Of a DNA stretch of 64,000 nucleotides, positions 36,276 through 44,961 are shown in pieces. The position numbers and the translations under genes are program-made. Numbering within the stretch: the stretch's first letter is position 1; each line of letters begins with the position of its first letter. The DNA comes from an uncultured SAR116 cluster alpha proteobacterium. GTDB taxonomy: Bacteria; Pseudomonadota; Alphaproteobacteria; Puniceispirillales; Puniceispirillaceae. The stretch is taken from assembly GCA_902632595.1 (NCBI GenBank), contig CACPDC010000006.1, positions 1 to 64,000 of the forward strand. The letters run 5' to 3'. Under the pieces are notes generated by a model. The model was not told where the DNA came from. It was given only the letters and a program-made list of their open reading frames with translations, and did no database searches.

Positions 36276-38384
36276 ATGGCAAATATAAAATTTAGTAGGC
36301 CAGAAATTTTATACCCCTGCTTTGCACAATTAACTAGCTTAACAGGTATTGGCCCCAGAACCGCTAAAATGATGGCGAAAAGAATAGGTCATGTTGTTAT
36401 TGATATGGCATTTTATTTTCCCGTATCTATAATCGATCGATCTTTATCTCCAGATATAGACAAAATAATAGATGGGCAGATTGTCACCTTATCTGTAAGA
36501 GTATTATCAATAAATATTCCGATTGGAAGGAGAGTACGTCCGGCTAGTATAATTGCTGAAAATAGTACCGGAAGAATTGAAATTGTTTATTTCAGAGCAA
36601 AGTCTGACTATTTGAAATCTCTATATAAGATTGGTAATAATATCATCATCAGCGGAAAGGTGGATTTCTTTAATAATAAAAAACAGATGACACACCCCGA
36701 TTATGTAATTAATCCCGAACGAAATGACATTATCCCCTCAATAGAACCTATTTATCCTTTATCAGTTGGACTTACACAGAATTTACTCCGAAAGACTTCT
36801 TTAAATGCGCTTTCAAAAATTCCCCAACTTCCAGAATGGATAGACCAAAGTCTTTTAGTCTCTCAAAATTGGCCAGATTTTAAAACGGCTTTAATAAAAA
36901 GCCATACACCAAAATCTTTAGAAGATTTAGATTTGAATTCTAATCATCGAAAAAGACTTGCATTTGACGAGTTTTTTGCAAACCAACTGGCGCTTTGCTT
37001 AATAAGAAGCGAAAAGTCAAATGCTGAACTAGTCGACCCGATTGTTGGTGATGAATACTTTATTGAAAAATTTATATCCTCCCTTCCCTTCACAATGACT
37101 ACAGGGCAAAAACGAGTTCTTGCAGAAATTGCAGAAGACCAGAGAGATACTTCTCGAATGCTAAGATTATTACAAGGAGATGTTGGCTCAGGGAAAACAC
37201 TTGTTGCCCTTATTTCGATCTTACGTACAATTACCTCTGGTAAACAGGCAGCATTACTTGCGCCGACGGAACTATTATGTAAGCAGCATTTTCAGACCTT
37301 TTCTAAACTATTAAACGGCTATGACCTCCAACCTGTCCTGTTAATTGGCAGCATGACACAAAAACAAAAACAAGAGGTACATCAAGCACTTAGTTCAGGA
37401 ACAATTTCGTTAGTTATCGGAACACATGCGCTTTTAACTGAATATACCGAATTTTTTAAATTAGGATTGGCTGTTGTGGACGAACAGCATCGATTTGGTG
37501 TTAAGCAGCGCCATATTCTCAGCCAAAAGAGCGGCGGATGTGATGTTTTAATTATGACAGCCACTCCTATCCCACGCACCTTAGCGATGACAGCATATGG
37601 TGATCTTGCTATATCTCAGCTTGATGAAAAACCGGTCGGCAGAACCCAAATTAAGACCACATCTTTTCAGATAGATAGGATTAGTAATGTCATACAAAGA
37701 TTATCAAAGGCGATTAGCAGCGGTAATAGAGCATATTGGATTTGTCCCTTAATTGAAGAGAGTGATAAAATTGATATCGCGGCGGCGGAAGAGAGACAGA
37801 AAATATTGGAACAATTACTGCCAGAAGCAAACCCCGTTTTAGCTCATGGTAAAATGAAACCAGATGAACGTGATAACGCTATGCGGGCGTTCCAAACAGG
37901 TAAAAGTAGAGTTCTGGTTGCTACGACTGTTGTTGAGGTGGGTGTTGATGTTCCAGAGGCATCAATAATAATTATCGAACACGCCGAGCGATTTGGTTTA
38001 GCTCAACTTCACCAATTAAGAGGACGGGTTGGCAGGAGTGATATTCGTTCTTCTTGCTTGCTGCTTTACCAGGGACCACTTTCCAATGTTGCAAAATCAC
38101 GGCTTGACATCATGAAACAGACAAATGACGGCTTTTTAATTGCAGAAGAGGATCTCCGACTGAGAGGTCCAGGTGAGGTTTTAGGTCAAAGACAATCAGG
38201 AGTGCCTGAATTCCGACTAGCTAATTTGTCGGCACATTTTCACTTGCTTGAAATTGCGAAAAAGCAGGCATTAATGCTTCTTGATGAAGACCCCCTGCTG
38301 AATTCTCCAAAAGGAAAAGCATGTCGAGTACTTATTGGTTTGTTTGAGCAGGATACGGCTATTCGTTATCTATATTCTGGATAA
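36276..38384 (+). CDS. recG: ATP-dependent DNA helicase RecG
   Basis: A 702-aa RecG that remodels stalled replication forks and Holliday junctions. The wedge/OB-fold domain occupies about the first 270 residues (LTGIGPRTAKMMAKRIG near the start). Helicase motif I GDVGSGKTL is near residue 301, motif II DEQHRFGVKQRH near 402, and motif VI QLRGRVGRSD near 580. The C-terminus has RGPGEVLGQRQSG. The frame extends to a TTG at 36264, but ATG at 36276 is preferred; neither has a strong ribosome-binding site. Convergent with the DUF502 gene. Confidence 0.96.
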   Translation: MANIKFSRPEILYPCFAQLTSLTGIGPRTAKMMAKRIGHVVIDMAFYFPVSIIDRSLSPDIDKIIDGQIVTLSVRVLSINIPIGRRVRPASIIAENSTGRIEIVYFRAKSDYLKSLYKIGNNIIISGKVDFFNNKKQMTHPDYVINPERNDIIPSIEPIYPLSVGLTQNLLRKTSLNALSKIPQLPEWIDQSLLVSQNWPDFKTALIKSHTPKSLEDLDLNSNHRKRLAFDEFFANQLALCLIRSEKSNAELVDPIVGDEYFIEKFISSLPFTMTTGQKRVLAEIAEDQRDTSRMLRLLQGDVGSGKTLVALISILRTITSGKQAALLAPTELLCKQHFQTFSKLLNGYDLQPVLLIGSMTQKQKQEVHQALSSGTISLVIGTHALLTEYTEFFKLGLAVVDEQHRFGVKQRHILSQKSGGCDVLIMTATPIPRTLAMTAYGDLAISQLDEKPVGRTQIKTTSFQIDRISNVIQRLSKAISSGNRAYWICPLIEESDKIDIAAAEERQKILEQLLPEANPVLAHGKMKPDERDNAMRAFQTGKSRVLVATTVVEVGVDVPEASIIIIEHAERFGLAQLHQLRGRVGRSDIRSSCLLLYQGPLSNVAKSRLDIMKQTNDGFLIAEEDLRLRGPGEVLGQRQSGVPEFRLANLSAHFHLLEIAKKQALMLLDEDPLLNSPKGKACRVLIGLFEQDTAIRYLYSG

Positions 38385-38396
38385 CGAATTGTTCAA

Positions 38397-39128
38397 TTAT
38401 CCATTTTTTTTAAACTTTTTTTTATTGCCAATTTGTTTTTTATTTGTTTTCTGAGGAACACTATTAGGTGTAACAATCCCAGCAGATACAACTAATTTAA
38501 TAGCATCTTCTACAGCCATATCTAAATATATTAAATCATTTTTGGGGCATAACAGAAGGAAACCAGAGGTTGGATTTGGGGTGGTTGGAACAAAAACATT
38601 TACAATTTCTTTTTTAATTTTATCTTTAATCTCACCCTTAGCCGCGCCAGTTACAAATCCTATCACATAGGTTCCTTTTCGCGGATATTCCAAAATTACA
38701 GCCTCTCTAAATGCCTCAGACTGGCTTGCGACAACTGTTTCCAATATCTGTTTGGAACTGCCATATATCGTCCTAACAACAGGCATAGTATTCATTACGC
38801 GCTCTCCTAAGTGAACAATCCACCTACCCAAGAAACCTGTTGTTAATGCACCTATAAATGTGATTGAAACAAATCCAATAATTATTCCGTAGCCTGGAAC
38901 AATTCCGAACCCCGGAACCCAGCTAGTAATGAACACCACAAGCTCTTTTGGAAGCAAATTTACGACTTGAGTATCAATTAAATCTATCGCTATCCAGGTT
39001 ATGTATGTCGTCAAAAATACTGGTGCGGAGAGCAAAATACCTGCTAAAAACCACCTCCTGATATTACCAATCAATGTTTTATTTTGCACCAAATTCTCGG
39101 CTTTATCCTCTGGTTTACTATCTGCCAT
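38397..39128 (-). CDS. DUF502 family membrane protein
   Basis: A 243-aa inner-membrane protein with two TM helices near residues 26-50 and 75-98, separated by a short periplasmic part. A conserved soluble domain follows, containing LGERVMNTMPVVRTIYGSSKQILETV, EYPRKGTYVIGFVTG and VFVPTTPNPTSGFLLLCPKND. This is the DUF502 pattern; function is unknown. It commonly neighbours recG in Alphaproteobacteria, here convergent with it. A Lys-rich C-terminal tail ends the protein. GGAG lies about 8 nt before the ATG. Confidence 0.88.
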   Translation of the reverse strand: MADSKPEDKAENLVQNKTLIGNIRRWFLAGILLSAPVFLTTYITWIAIDLIDTQVVNLLPKELVVFITSWVPGFGIVPGYGIIIGFVSITFIGALTTGFLGRWIVHLGERVMNTMPVVRTIYGSSKQILETVVASQSEAFREAVILEYPRKGTYVIGFVTGAAKGEIKDKIKKEIVNVFVPTTPNPTSGFLLLCPKNDLIYLDMAVEDAIKLVVSAGIVTPNSVPQKTNKKQIGNKKKFKKNG

Positions 39129-39259
39129 AAATATACTCCAAAAATTGGTATTAAATTTTTAATTTATGTTATTATTTTATTTCACCTCAAATCATAGATT
39201 ATTTTATCATTTTTATTAAGCTTAAAATAAAATTATCATGTGCAAAAACGAGAAATTCC

Positions 39260-40099
39260 ATGAACAAAGACCAAAACGATTCGATAGAACTTAAAAAGAT
39301 TAGCAAAAATATGAACGAACTTGTTTTGATTATGAAACAGCTTCGGGATAAAGAGAATGGATGTGAATGGGATCTTCAACAAACATATGAGACGATAGCA
39401 CCTTATACAATAGAGGAGGCCTATGAGGTTACTGAAGCGATATATGAAAATGATATGGACAAATTATGTGATGAACTTGGTGATTTGTTACTACAAGTTA
39501 TATTTCATGCCCAAATAGCAAGTGAAAAAGGTGATTTTCGGCTGGATGATGTTATTTCAGCCGTTTGCCGCAAAATGATAAGAAGACACCCACATATTTT
39601 TGGGGATACTTCAAATAGAAGCATACCCGCTATTAAAAAAACATGGGAGGAAATTAAACAACAAGAAAGAGAGAAAGATTCAAAAAAAAATGAATTGCTG
39701 AGTCTTTTAGATGGTGTCAGCACAACACTTCCAGCCGTGACAAGAGCTATTAAATTACAACAGCGTGCGGCGAGTGTTGGATTTGATTGGAAAAATATTT
39801 ATCTAGTGTTCGACAAAATATATGAGGAAATACAAGAGCTAAAAATAGAGCTTGAAGCAGATAACCCTGACCAAAATAGGATTCAGGATGAAGTAGGGGA
39901 CATCCTATTTACTGCTACAAATATAGCACGACTTGCTGGATTTGAACCAGAAACTTCATTAATTCTTGCTAATAGAAAGTTTGAAAAACGTTTTAGACAA
40001 ATGGAAAAAAACGCAAAAGAAAAAAATCAACTCCTGAAAGTAATGAGTTTAAATGAGCTAGAAACACTTTGGAATAATGCAAAAAAAACGATTAAGTAA
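39260..40099 (+). CDS. mazG: Nucleoside triphosphate pyrophosphohydrolase MazG
   Basis: A 279-aa tandem-domain MazG that hydrolyses non-canonical or excess NTPs to NMP and pyrophosphate. The first domain has CEWDLQQTYETIAPYTIEEAYEV with the EExxE metal site and DELGDLLLQVIFHAQIA. The second contains the later EEIQELKIELE and DEVGDILFTATNIARL. The central RRHPHIFGD is typical. It is convergent with the IMPase-family gene and not part of the usual hfq-hflX-mazG run. Confidence 0.95.
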   Translation: MNKDQNDSIELKKISKNMNELVLIMKQLRDKENGCEWDLQQTYETIAPYTIEEAYEVTEAIYENDMDKLCDELGDLLLQVIFHAQIASEKGDFRLDDVISAVCRKMIRRHPHIFGDTSNRSIPAIKKTWEEIKQQEREKDSKKNELLSLLDGVSTTLPAVTRAIKLQQRAASVGFDWKNIYLVFDKIYEEIQELKIELEADNPDQNRIQDEVGDILFTATNIARLAGFEPETSLILANRKFEKRFRQMEKNAKEKNQLLKVMSLNELETLWNNAKKTIK

Positions 40100-40125
40100 A
40101 ATCTTTGTTTCTAGATGCTCCTTGG

Positions 40126-40968
40126 TTATCTAAAAAATTTAATAATTTCATCCCATAATTTCAAGTTGCGAACGAACAAAATTGGCGATTTTTTGGAAAG
40201 GTCCAATTCAATAGAAGAGTGATCTGTCATGTTCACTTGTCCTGTTTTTCCTCCACATGCTCGATTAAATATATCAACCGGTGCGTGGTCCCAAGGTGAA
40301 GTTGCAGAATAAAATATAAAATCGATCTTGCCATTTGCCAATAGTGTTGCTTCAATGCCAGCACTACCTATAAATACTCTTTTTTTTATGAAATTGAGCT
40401 TCTTCTTGACTTTCTCTTTTAATTCAGAATTAAGATACTTTAGAGACGCACTGAAACTTAAATCATAAACCCGAATATGTTTGATATGTGACTTCCTGGT
40501 CTCAACAGGATGATATAGCGAGTCAGGATACCTTACTTGAACACCATATTTATCTGCAAAGTAGCAAATGGCTGAAGTTGGAATAAAAATCCAAGATGCT
40601 ATTACTTTCCCAAAATGCAACAGGGCAATCATGGAGCAAAATGCCTCATTCCCACCTATGTAATTTTTCGTGCCGTCAATAGGATCAATAGTCCATACAA
40701 ATTCATTTTTTAGGATAGAACTATAATCACTATCTATCAGAGATGCTTCCTCACCGATAACACTAGAATGTTTTATTAATTTTATTAGCGCATTGGTAAG
40801 AAAAATTTCTACCTGTCTATCTGCTGTTGTTACGAAATCATCAGACGTTGTTTTCGTTTCGATTTCGTCTTCTCTGAGATTTTTATAGAATGGCAAAATA
40901 ATATTGTAAGATGCTTGCTCTAATAAGACAGTAACTTTGTCTCTAATAATCTTATCAATAATCATCAT
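40126..40968 (-). CDS. Inositol monophosphatase family phosphatase
   Basis: A 280-aa Mg/Li-sensitive phosphatase fold. Motif A is WTIDPIDGTKNYIGGNEAFC near residues 90-110, preceded by VIGEEASL with the metal-binding Glu. Motif B is SPWDHAPVDIFNRACGGK near 230-247. Substrates in this family include inositol phosphate, histidinol phosphate, PAP and sugar phosphates; the sequence does not single one out, and the context beside hfq gives no hint. The start at 40968 is the first of two adjacent ATG codons. Confidence 0.88.
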   Translation of the reverse strand: MMIIDKIIRDKVTVLLEQASYNIILPFYKNLREDEIETKTTSDDFVTTADRQVEIFLTNALIKLIKHSSVIGEEASLIDSDYSSILKNEFVWTIDPIDGTKNYIGGNEAFCSMIALLHFGKVIASWIFIPTSAICYFADKYGVQVRYPDSLYHPVETRKSHIKHIRVYDLSFSASLKYLNSELKEKVKKKLNFIKKRVFIGSAGIEATLLANGKIDFIFYSATSPWDHAPVDIFNRACGGKTGQVNMTDHSSIELDLSKKSPILFVRNLKLWDEIIKFFR

Positions 40969-40978
40969 AAACCACTAT

Positions 40979-41230
40979 TTATTGATAATTATCACTCTCA
41001 GGAGTGAGCTGTTCTTGTAAATCTATAGCGGTCGCAGGCATAATCGTCGATACAGCATGTTTATATATTAACTGAATGTGTCCATCTCGCTTTAACAAAA
41101 TCGAATAATTATCGAACCATGTAATAAAACCTTGTAACTTTACACCATTTAATAAAAAAACAGTGACAGATATACGCTGACGTCTAGCGTTATTTAAAAA
41201 TATGTCTTGCAGGTTTTGTGATTTTTCCAT
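40979..41230 (-). CDS. hfq: RNA chaperone Hfq
   Basis: An 83-aa Sm-like protein forming a hexamer that pairs small RNAs with mRNAs. Sm1 is seen in [42 protein letters not shown], and Sm2 in the [11 protein letters not shown] segment. Length and motifs are normal for Alphaproteobacteria. It is followed downstream by an IMPase-family gene rather than hflX. Hfq would be the partner for the candidate sRNA at 18759-18836. Confidence 0.96.
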   Translation of the reverse strand: MEKSQNLQDIFLNNARRQRISVTVFLLNGVKLQGFITWFDNYSILLKRDGHIQLIYKHAVSTIMPATAIDLQEQLTPESDNYQ

Positions 41231-41257
41231 GCCCTGACCTTTTTTATGCTCAAGATT

Positions 41258-42094
41258 TTAAAGCGCTTTTTTTAGATACATATTTCTTAGTGCTAAGGAT
41301 ACTGGACCGACGTTACCATCTGCAATCATATGTTCATCAAGTTGCGTTATAGGTGTGACTATAGCTGTAGCACTTGTGATAAACAACTCCTTAGCCCCTT
41401 TAGCTTCGTTTACAGTAAAAGCTCTCTCTATAACTTGAATTTTTTGGGTTTCTGCTATTTCAGCGATAGTTACCTTAGTAATACCATTTAAAATAATGTT
41501 GCTTGCTTTTCTAGTTATAAGCTGGTTTTCCTTATTCACCATCCATAAATTAGAAGATGCACCCTCGGTAATCGTTCCGTCATTCATAACCATAATTGCT
41601 TCAAATGCGTCATTTTCCACTGCTTCTTGTTTAGCGATACAATTTGGAAGGAGCTGAATAGTTTTTATATCACGTCTGTCCCATCTCTGGTCAGTTGTTG
41701 TGATTGCCTTTTTTCCCTCAATAACCGGACTAATTGATATTGGTTTAGCGGTTACAACAAGTGTAGCTGAAGCGTCATCTGGAAACTGGTGCGCACGTTC
41801 GGCTACCCCGCGGGTAACTTGAAGATAAATAAGTCCATTGCTAATTAAATTAAACCTAATAAGCCGATTGATAATCTGCTTAATCAATGTTTGAGAAAAA
41901 TGATAATCCAGAGCAATTTGTTCAAGAGAACGCTTTAACCTTCTGTAATGACCATCAAAATCAATTAATTTCTTATTTAAAACTAAAACAACTTCATAAA
42001 CACCGTCACCGAATTGATATCCCCTATCCTCAATATGTACCATCGACATTTTATGGGGAAGATAACGACCATTAACATAGGAAATTCTAGACAT
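41258..42094 (-). CDS. dat: D-amino acid aminotransferase (class IV PLP)
   Basis: A 278-aa fold-type IV PLP aminotransferase. The PLP-linked Lys is K155 in IQLLPNCIAKQEAVEN. RGYQFGDGVYEVV at the N-terminus and EGASSNLWMV in the middle are typical of D-alanine transaminase and branched-chain aminotransferases. Gene order between trkA and hfq matches the alphaproteobacterial dat gene, which interconverts D-amino acids and 2-oxoacids, for example for D-glutamate in peptidoglycan. Branched-chain specificity cannot be excluded. Confidence 0.88.
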   Translation of the reverse strand: MSRISYVNGRYLPHKMSMVHIEDRGYQFGDGVYEVVLVLNKKLIDFDGHYRRLKRSLEQIALDYHFSQTLIKQIINRLIRFNLISNGLIYLQVTRGVAERAHQFPDDASATLVVTAKPISISPVIEGKKAITTTDQRWDRRDIKTIQLLPNCIAKQEAVENDAFEAIMVMNDGTITEGASSNLWMVNKENQLITRKASNIILNGITKVTIAEIAETQKIQVIERAFTVNEAKGAKELFITSATAIVTPITQLDEHMIADGNVGPVSLALRNMYLKKAL

Positions 42095-42144
42095 TCAAAA
42101 CTCATCTGATAAAAAATTTTTTTACATTCTAATACTTAATTATT

Positions 42145-43515
42145 TTACTTGGCTGAAATGATTTTTTCTGCTTGCCTCGATTTACCCTGTTTTGCAAATA
42201 AGATCACGTGATCGCCGACCTCTATAGTGGTGTCCCCTCTCGCTGGTATGACTTGCTCTCCACGCAAAACAGCTCCAATTGTAACTCCTTTTGGAATGCG
42301 TGATTTTCTTAGAGGTAAACCAACAAGGTCGGATCCTGAGACAGCCTCCGCTTCCAAAACCTCCCCCAAACCTTCAACAATAGAATGAACATCTATAATA
42401 CTTCCCCTTCTTATATGTTCCAAAACAGAGGATACTGTTATCTGTGGCGGGTTTATAACAACATCAACTCCTAGGGTACTAATCAGAGGCAAAAATCCCT
42501 GCATATTTACCAAAACAACAGCATATTTTGCTCCGATCCTTTTAGCTAGTAACGCTGATAGAATATTTACTTCATCATCATTAGAGACAGCAACAAATGT
42601 CTCCGAAGAACCTACATTTGCCTCCTTCAATATATCAGCATCTAGAACATCACCGCAAATGACGCTCGTGTTTGATAGTTTTGCAGCTATGTTACGTGCC
42701 TGGTCCTTATTAACTTCTATGATTTTTGATTTGATATCACTTTGTCCAGATTCAATGTCCTGCGCCAATATCTGACCAATATTTCCACCCCCCGCAACTA
42801 CGATCGAGGAGGTCCGATGTTCATGGTGGCCAAAAGCCGCCATAGCACGCTCTAAATGGTCCGTATCACAGACAAAATATACCCTATCACCTGTCTTTAA
42901 TTCATCCGTTCCATCACGGGATATCGTGACTAAATTTTCTCGCAAGATTGCTACGATAGTTATGGAAAGATCTGGAAATAAATCTGTAAGGTGACGCAAA
43001 GGAGTATCAATAATAGGGCAATTATTGTCACACAGCACACCGACGAGTTGTATTTTTCCGCCGCCCAATTCTTTTACGTCAAATGCTCCTGGAAGTCTGA
43101 GTTGACGACTTACTGCTGATGCAACTTCTTGCTCTGGAGAAATAATAAAATCAATGGGCATATTCTCTTCAGTAAAAATTCTGCTGCTAAGATCAGAACG
43201 CAAATAGGCATTAGAACGTATTCTGGCTATTTTAGTAGGTGTTTTGAATACACTGTGAGCCATTTGACAAGCCACCATATTAACCTCATCAGACTCAGTA
43301 ACAGCAATAATCAACTCAGCTTGGTCGAGACCTGCTCTCTCAAGAACATCAGGGTGAGAAGCAAGTCCTACAATTGCAGATAGGTCTGCGTGCTCCGCAA
43401 TACGCTGAACCTTCTCCTCATCGATATCTATGACTGTAACATCATTTTGCTCAGCAGCTAGATGAGTTGCTATGGCGCTTCCAACTATACCTGCGCCACA
43501 AATTACTATACGCAT
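42145..43515 (-). CDS. trkA: Trk system potassium uptake protein TrkA
   Basis: A 456-aa peripheral regulator of the TrkH/TrkG potassium channel. Two RCK units are present, each with an NAD-binding Rossmann domain (VICGAGIVGSAIATHLA at the start; VVAGGGNIGQILAQDIES near 240) and a TrkA-C domain. The frame can be read from a TTG at 43524, but ATG at 43515 fits the N-terminus MRIVICGAG and is preferred. It follows ntrX in the conserved ntr-trkA-dat-hfq order. Confidence 0.96.
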   Translation of the reverse strand: MRIVICGAGIVGSAIATHLAAEQNDVTVIDIDEEKVQRIAEHADLSAIVGLASHPDVLERAGLDQAELIIAVTESDEVNMVACQMAHSVFKTPTKIARIRSNAYLRSDLSSRIFTEENMPIDFIISPEQEVASAVSRQLRLPGAFDVKELGGGKIQLVGVLCDNNCPIIDTPLRHLTDLFPDLSITIVAILRENLVTISRDGTDELKTGDRVYFVCDTDHLERAMAAFGHHEHRTSSIVVAGGGNIGQILAQDIESGQSDIKSKIIEVNKDQARNIAAKLSNTSVICGDVLDADILKEANVGSSETFVAVSNDDEVNILSALLAKRIGAKYAVVLVNMQGFLPLISTLGVDVVINPPQITVSSVLEHIRRGSIIDVHSIVEGLGEVLEAEAVSGSDLVGLPLRKSRIPKGVTIGAVLRGEQVIPARGDTTIEVGDHVILFAKQGKSRQAEKIISAK

Positions 43516-43581
43516 TTGAACCAAACCCTAAAATGTAATTTTTGTTGTTATATCTACTAAAATCATAAAAAATCAAGGAGT

Positions 43582-44961
43582 TTAGTTTTCAGATATCCCT
43601 ACTGACTTTAATTTTCTATAAAGCGCGGAACGCTCCATCTCAATAAATTTTGCCATATGAGACATATTTCCATCGAATCTCTTAATTTGTGATAATAAAT
43701 AGGCACGTTCAAATTTCTCCCTGGCTTCTCTGAGTGGAAGCGAAATAAATAGTTCGTTAAGCATTTCTTGTTCATCAACGGGGTTTTCATTTTCTTCAAT
43801 TTTTGGCAAAGCAGATACATTTAGAGGTTCACTATCTTCATCAGAGGACAGTATCATTATGGTTTCAATTACATTTTTTAATTGTCTAACCGAACCTGGC
43901 CACGGCAAGGCTCTTAATGCGTTTAAAAGATCGTCTCCTAGTTTGACTGGTTTTTTTCCAAGTAAACCCGAATATTGCTTTACAAAATGTTTTGCTAAAA
44001 GGGATATATCCTCTCTTCTTTCGGACAATTCGGGAACATAAATATTCACAACAGCAAGTCGATAGTACAAATCTTCTCTTAACTTACCTTTTTCTATCAT
44101 TTCCTGCGGATTTTCATTCGTGGCGGAAATAATACGTACATCCGAAGTTATCTCAGATACTCCCCCTACTCGCCTAAATCTTTGCTCGGTAACAGCACGC
44201 AAAATTCTCGCTTGCATGTTAGCAGAAAGTTCACTTATCTCGTCAAAATACAGAGTTCCTAGATGCGCCTGCTCAAGCAAGCCAACAACTCTTCTACCAT
44301 ATTGAAAATTTTCAGAACCAAATATTTCTGCATCCGCTTTTTCACCTGTAAGTCGACTGCAAGAGACTACTACGAATGGATACTCTGAGCGAGACGATTT
44401 ATTATGGATTATTCGCGCAATAGTCTCTTTTCCTGATCCAGGTCTTCCTTGAATCAAAACTCTACTCGATGTCGGAGCTATTTTTTCGATATTATTTTTA
44501 AGCTGCTTAATTTTTGCCGAAGTGCCTATGAAATCAGGGTGTTTATAAACAGCTGTTCTAGCCCTCAATGCTTGATTTTCAATTTCTAGTCTCTTTGCTT
44601 GTAGGGCTCTTCTAACTGTTAGAATTAATCTCTCAGCTTTAAATGGTTTCTCAATAAAATCGTAAGCACCATCTCGAATTGCCTCTACAGCTGTTGAGAT
44701 TGTTCCATGACCAGAAATCATCAAAATTGGCATATCTGGATAAATAGCCTTACACCAGGTAAGTAATTCAAGGCCATCCATATCAGAGTCACGCATCCAG
44801 ATGTCTAAAATTGCACATGAAGGTAAACTTTTTGACACTATATCACGAGCTTGCTCAGCGTTTGCTGCCTGCACAGTCGAAAAGCCCTCATCTTCAAGCG
44901 TAAGACTAAGCAAAGAACGAATATCTGATTCATCATCAACAATTAGGATTTCTTCACTCAC
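43582..44961 (-). CDS. ntrX: Response regulator NtrX (lacks GAFTGA)
   Basis: A 459-aa NtrC-family regulator. The receiver domain has the phospho-acceptor D53 (ILDIW), ISGHG and K105. The AAA+ domain keeps Walker A GRPGSGKE at 172-179 and Walker B LYFDEI at 237-242. Between FGSE (214-217) and GLLEQAHLGT there is no GAFTGA loop, so it should not remodel sigma-54 holoenzyme; this is usual for NtrX. The C-terminal Fis-type HTH is MAKFIEMERSALYRKLKSVG. GTG start overlaps the ntrY stop by 4 nt (GTGA). With NtrY it links redox or nitrogen signals to respiration, envelope and cell-cycle genes in related bacteria. Confidence 0.95.
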   Translation of the reverse strand: MSEEILIVDDESDIRSLLSLTLEDEGFSTVQAANAEQARDIVSKSLPSCAILDIWMRDSDMDGLELLTWCKAIYPDMPILMISGHGTISTAVEAIRDGAYDFIEKPFKAERLILTVRRALQAKRLEIENQALRARTAVYKHPDFIGTSAKIKQLKNNIEKIAPTSSRVLIQGRPGSGKETIARIIHNKSSRSEYPFVVVSCSRLTGEKADAEIFGSENFQYGRRVVGLLEQAHLGTLYFDEISELSANMQARILRAVTEQRFRRVGGVSEITSDVRIISATNENPQEMIEKGKLREDLYYRLAVVNIYVPELSERREDISLLAKHFVKQYSGLLGKKPVKLGDDLLNALRALPWPGSVRQLKNVIETIMILSSDEDSEPLNVSALPKIEENENPVDEQEMLNELFISLPLREAREKFERAYLLSQIKRFDGNMSHMAKFIEMERSALYRKLKSVGISEN

